DNA from: Acidicapsa dinghuensis
Lineage (GTDB): Bacteria; Acidobacteriota; Terriglobia; Terriglobales; Acidobacteriaceae
Direction: 5' to 3'
Assembly (NCBI RefSeq): GCF_025685685.1
Contig: NZ_JAGSYH010000006.1
Location: 285,556-349,555 of the forward strand
DNA length: 64,000 nucleotides
The notes beneath the pieces were generated by a model. The model was not told the DNA's origin and did no database searches. It saw nothing but the letters and a program-made list of their open reading frames with translations. The position numbers were made by a program, and so were the translations under genes. Position 1 is the first letter of the stretch; each line of letters opens with the position of its first letter. This document shows positions 61,600-64,000 of this stretch, one piece after another.

Positions 61600-61965
61600 T
61601 CAGGCAGTTTGAATGACGCGGGAAATTGCGCCCATGACGCGTTCGAACTGCGACACCTCAATGCCGAGTTGCTTCTCTCCATCGCGTGTCAGGGTGTAGT
61701 AGCGGGCCCGGCGATTACCCACCGTCACGCCCCACTCCGCCGTAACCCAACCTTTGATCAACATCCGCTGAAGTGCCGGGTAAAGAGAGCCCTCTTCCAC
61801 CTGCAGCACATCGTCGGAGCAATTCTGTATCGACTCGGCAATTTCATAACCATGCAGCCGTCCCCGGACCGCAAGCGTTTTGAGAATGAGCAGGTAAAGC
61901 GTGCCCGGTGGTATTTCATTGCGATCGCTGTCGCTATCGCTCTTCTGGCGGATAAGCGCGGCCAT
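61600..61965 (-). CDS. PadR-family regulator
   Basis: 121 residues from ATG 61965; the frame is open to 62157 but runs back through the operator and a repeat. PadR winged helix: GTLYLLILKTLAVRGRLHGYEI, LQVEEGSLYPALQRMLIKGWV and TVGNRRARYYTLTRDGEKQL. It is nine bases upstream of the prefix-type ADOP permease. The palindrome at 61984-62006 lies just before the start and differs in sequence from the one of the PadR at 37329, so the two regulators probably have separate targets. Confidence 0.92.
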   Translation of the reverse strand: MAALIRQKSDSDSDRNEIPPGTLYLLILKTLAVRGRLHGYEIAESIQNCSDDVLQVEEGSLYPALQRMLIKGWVTAEWGVTVGNRRARYYTLTRDGEKQLGIEVSQFERVMGAISRVIQTA

Positions 61966-61983
61966 GAGCCATCTCCAAACGTT

Positions 61984-62006
61984 CTGGCATAGTTTATCTA
62001 TGCCAG
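61984..62006. promoter_or_regulatory. PadR operator
   Basis: CTGGCATAG-TTTAT-CTATGCCAG: perfect 9-bp arms with a 5-base spacer, 18 bases upstream of the PadR ATG on the minus strand. Likely autorepression site. Confidence 0.75.
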
Positions 62007-62097
62007 TGTGCCTACGCCTTTCAACTTTGTCAATCAGGCGGTATGGATTGCTCCACAACCGCTCCGGCGTACCAGACTCGCATTCACTGAAACCATG

Positions 62098-62232
62098 GCG
62101 GGTGCCCCCGGTCTCGCTTTTGAGACCGGGGAACCACGAAAGCTCATACCTCCACAAACGGCATTTATGCGCGGCACGAACTCTAAATATGTCTACAATG
62201 CCAATGGACAGCGTGACTCGAAGTGGAGCGGC
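62098..62232 (+). repeat. Palindromic repeat fused to Rhs coding sequence
   Basis: GCGGGTGCC, perfect stem CCCCGGTCTC / GAGACCGGGG (62106-62131), GAACCACGAA, then GCGGCACGAACT (62171-62182) and in frame KYVYNANGQRDSKW. Together with the copies at 55.75 and 63.73 kb it shows one continuous reading frame across the hairpin into the Rhs piece. Confidence 0.75.
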
Positions 62233-63213
62233 TCAACCAATACGCAGATACAGGGGCAGTACTACTGGGGATCGAGCCCGGTGGCGTTTTATAAGAATGG
62301 CCAAACATACTTCCAGACCCAGGACTGGATGGGAACGGAGCGGATTCTTACGTCTTACAGTGGAGCATCTGCAGGCCAGTACTCCAACCTGCCTTTTGGG
62401 GATGGGCAGACTACGATGAGCGGCTCCGATCTCGATCCGTATCACTTCGCGATGCTGGATTACGATTCGGAAACAACTACGGATCATGCGCAGTACCGGC
62501 AGTACAATCCGACGCAGGGGCGTTGGATGCGGCCTGATCCGTATGCAGGCAGCTACGATTTTTCCAATCCGCAGAGTTTTAACCGATACGCGTATGTGCT
62601 CAACAACCCGCTGGCGTACGTTGACGCAACCGGCCTAGACTGCGCATATTTTGACGAAGACGATGACGGCGCACCGTCCGATATTGAACCCGGTGACTGC
62701 CCGACCGACATCAACGGAATTCCTACTGACAACGGCTATTACATCGATGCCTCAGGGGCAACAAACGCGTGGTTAGACAATAATGGGAACTTGATGGGAT
62801 ATTCAATTGGCGACCAATCTTACACCGCAGACGGCAATCCTGACTACGTGCAGTATAGTTTGGAAATGTCGGATAGCACAAAGAATTTTCTTGCCACAAT
62901 CAATACAATGTATCAGTCTAACTTGTTTGATGTCGGCAACTTGCCGAACCTCAATGTTATTGAGCCCAGGAGCGCCCCAAATAAACCGCAACAATTACAA
63001 CCACAACAGTTACAACCACAACAGTTGTACCCGCAAAACAAACAGAGGCAAGGCTTTTCTTCGACGTCTTGTTTCTATTTGGATTGGGGAATGTCCTACA
63101 TCGGCGGCCTGTCTGCATTTACTGCGATTCAACCCGAAGCATCCGTGGTTTCTGTGCCTCTCGGTTTTGCTGCGCTTGGCGGTTGGGGAATCGGAAAGGT
63201 CGGTGGGTGCTAA
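62167..63213 (+). CDS. Orphan Rhs-repeat core with variable C-terminal domain (5' truncated)
   Basis: 348 residues from ATG 62167; the reading frame is open upstream into the repeat, and no ribosome-binding site is seen, so it is a 3' fragment of a former Rhs gene. YD-repeat residues begin at KYVYNANGQRDSKW. The Rhs core is complete: FAMLDYDSETTTDHAQYRQY, PTQGRWMRPDPY, SFNRYAYVLNNPLAYVDATGLD (end about residue 158). The last about 190 residues are the variable domain: acidic, a Gln/Pro tandem repeat (PQQLQPQQL), and a glycine-rich hydrophobic end (VPLGFAALGGWGIGKVGG). In Rhs systems this part is the toxin; here it is unknown. It may be recombined into a full-length Rhs elsewhere. Confidence 0.7.
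   Translation: MRGTNSKYVYNANGQRDSKWSGSTNTQIQGQYYWGSSPVAFYKNGQTYFQTQDWMGTERILTSYSGASAGQYSNLPFGDGQTTMSGSDLDPYHFAMLDYDSETTTDHAQYRQYNPTQGRWMRPDPYAGSYDFSNPQSFNRYAYVLNNPLAYVDATGLDCAYFDEDDDGAPSDIEPGDCPTDINGIPTDNGYYIDASGATNAWLDNNGNLMGYSIGDQSYTADGNPDYVQYSLEMSDSTKNFLATINTMYQSNLFDVGNLPNLNVIEPRSAPNKPQQLQPQQLQPQQLYPQNKQRQGFSSTSCFYLDWGMSYIGGLSAFTAIQPEASVVSVPLGFAALGGWGIGKVGGC
62986..63034 (+). repeat. 15-bp tandem repeat in the Rhs variable domain
   Basis: About three units of CCACAACAGTTACAA encode the QLQPQ/QLYPQ stretch. In-frame unit length, so the number can change without frameshift. Confidence 0.7.
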
Positions 63214-63260
63214 TAGGTTTCGTGAAAAGAGTGAAGTTGCTGAACGAAGGAGAAGACAGA

Positions 63261-63677
63261 ATGATCGAGCTTAACTCGCGGCGGGCTTCCGACGGATTTC
63301 CCTTTCAATCATCGTTTTTTGCAAATCCACCATTTCGCTCGTACTTTTTTGTTTGGGACACACTCTTGCTTTGTGCGACCCTAGCAATTCTTGGCTTTGT
63401 GGTAATCAAATACTGGTCAAGTCTACAGGCGGTTAGCATTTTCTGGCTTGGCCTCGCTGGTTTCTGCATGATTACCCTTTGGGTCATGGCTTTACGCTGT
63501 TATCGCCGGATTCACGTCATCTTAAGAAATGATGAGGTCAGTACAGTCAGCGAGGACTCTTTCCTTGGAGTTGCCATATCGTCTGCTGCAGGGATGATTC
63601 AGTGGGGTTTGTTTTTTGCGTACATGATGACAGCTGGAGTCCTTATGCAGTTAGCGGTGATTCTCTCAGGTCGTTGA
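63261..63677 (+). CDS. Small membrane protein, candidate Rhs immunity protein
   Basis: 138 residues from ATG 63261 (AAGGAG upstream), 47 bases after the Rhs stop. Three to four hydrophobic segments: FVWDTLLLCATLAILGFVVI, VSIFWLGLAGFCMITLWVMAL, and VAISSAAGMIQWGLFFAYMM. The position directly after an Rhs variable domain is where immunity genes lie. A membrane location would suit a toxin acting on membranes. No named family; the role is inferred from context only. Confidence 0.55.
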   Translation: MIELNSRRASDGFPFQSSFFANPPFRSYFFVWDTLLLCATLAILGFVVIKYWSSLQAVSIFWLGLAGFCMITLWVMALRCYRRIHVILRNDEVSTVSEDSFLGVAISSAAGMIQWGLFFAYMMTAGVLMQLAVILSGR

Positions 63678-63689
63678 CGAAGGTTACCG

Positions 63690-63860
63690 GGTGGCGGGTG
63701 GCCCCGGTCCCCAAAAAGGAAAATGCGGGTGCCCCCGGTCTCGTTTTTGAGACCGGGGAACCACAAAAGCTCACACCTCCACAAACCACATTCGTGCGCA
63801 GTACAAAAACCGAGTATGTATGCAATGCCAATGGACAGCGTGACTCGATGTGGAATGGGG
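63690..63860 (+). repeat. Palindromic repeat fused to Rhs piece
   Basis: The segment 63696-63773 is nearly identical to 55722-55800 (both have GGTGGCCCCGGTCCCC, CAAAAAGGAAAATGCGGGTG, and stem CCCCGGTCTC / GAGACCGGGG, here at 63733-63758). It continues in frame to YVCNANGQRDSMWNGATKTPG, which resembles the start of the orphan Rhs at 62167, and ends at the IS edge. Confidence 0.75.
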
Positions 63861-63880
63861 CTACCAAGACGCCGGGTGTC

Positions 63881-64000
63881 TGTAGAAGCTCAAGAGGTTG
63901 TTCCATCGGCGAGCGGTATCTCGGAGCGGCTGATGGGCGGGTTGTAGTTGAGGCTACCATGAGGTCTTTCGTGGTTGTAGTAGTGAGTCCATGGCTGCAG
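63881..64000 (-). mobile_element. End of an IS element (IS3/IS481-like), continues outside window
   Basis: The likely terminus is TGTAGAAGCTCAAGAGG at 63881, beginning with TG as in IS3/IS481 ends. The transposase C-terminus lies just inside it on the minus strand. The element has inserted at the end of the Rhs-like fragment. The other end and target duplication are outside the window. Confidence 0.6.
63890..64000 (-). CDS. Transposase C-terminal fragment (DDE, IS3/IS481-like)
   Basis: 36 codons and a stop. The sequence HYYNHERPHGSLNYNPPIS is the conserved end of the integrase core in IS3- and IS481-type transposases, where the catalytic Glu helix precedes it upstream. The rest of the gene lies beyond the right edge. 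Confidence 0.8.
   Translation of the reverse strand: MQPWTHYYNHERPHGSLNYNPPISRSEIPLADGTTS

Noticed and set aside
52301..63860. CRISPR array
   Set aside because: Repeats are palindromic but irregularly spaced, have variable stems and no uniform spacers; no cas genes are present.

Overview
The window looks like a chromosomal segment of an Acidobacteriota bacterium, probably Terriglobales/Acidobacteriaceae. The clade markers are four large permeases of the acidobacterial duplicated orphan permease (ADOP) type with no ABC ATPase gene nearby, PadR regulators beside two of them, a secreted VWFA-related protein of the acidobacterial type, and many short palindromic intergenic repeats. Placement rests on gene content only; there is no rRNA in the window.

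Layout. 1-7.7 kb: cytochrome P450 (cut by the left edge), thymidylate kinase, an outer-membrane-like protein, a likely operon of flavin disulfide oxidoreductase, protoglobin and quinone-reductase-like MDR, then a LacI regulator. 7.7-19.7 kb: VWFA-related protein, GH3 glycosidase with a PA14 insert, a GT-C-like membrane protein, a DUF481 beta-barrel, a sugar/H+ symporter, a MASE1-GGDEF diguanylate cyclase and two small unknowns. 20-23 kb: core translation genes rplM-rpsI, rpsB, tsf. 23.7-30.3 kb: a surface-polysaccharide cluster (two flippases, KdsC-type phosphatase, GT11 fucosyltransferase, DUF268 protein, GT2) of visibly lower GC. 30.3-45 kb: three ADOP permeases, a RibD/DHFR-like protein, a possible HEPN protein, an RHH/PIN toxin-antitoxin pair and two ArsR-controlled operons. 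Several regulators here carry near-perfect palindromic operators over their own promoters.

45.4-49.3 kb, minus strand: the most unusual locus. A 575-residue protein with a nucleotidyltransferase-like motif, a 111-residue protein, an aerolysin-type ETX/MTX2-like pore-forming protein, and a second 111-residue paralogue preceded by a short decayed copy of the 575-residue gene. A palindromic repeat sits at the duplication junction. None of the proteins has a classical signal peptide. An MMPL exporter is divergent to it.

52-64 kb: an accessory island dense in palindromic repeats. Stem sequences differ between copies while pairing is kept, and three copies run directly into a fragment of Rhs coding sequence. 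The island holds secreted or membrane unknowns, one truncated secreted gene, an FkbM methyltransferase, a PadR-ADOP pair, an orphan Rhs C-terminal cassette followed by a small membrane protein (candidate immunity), and the end of an IS element at the right edge. No tRNA, rRNA, CRISPR array or prophage module was seen.
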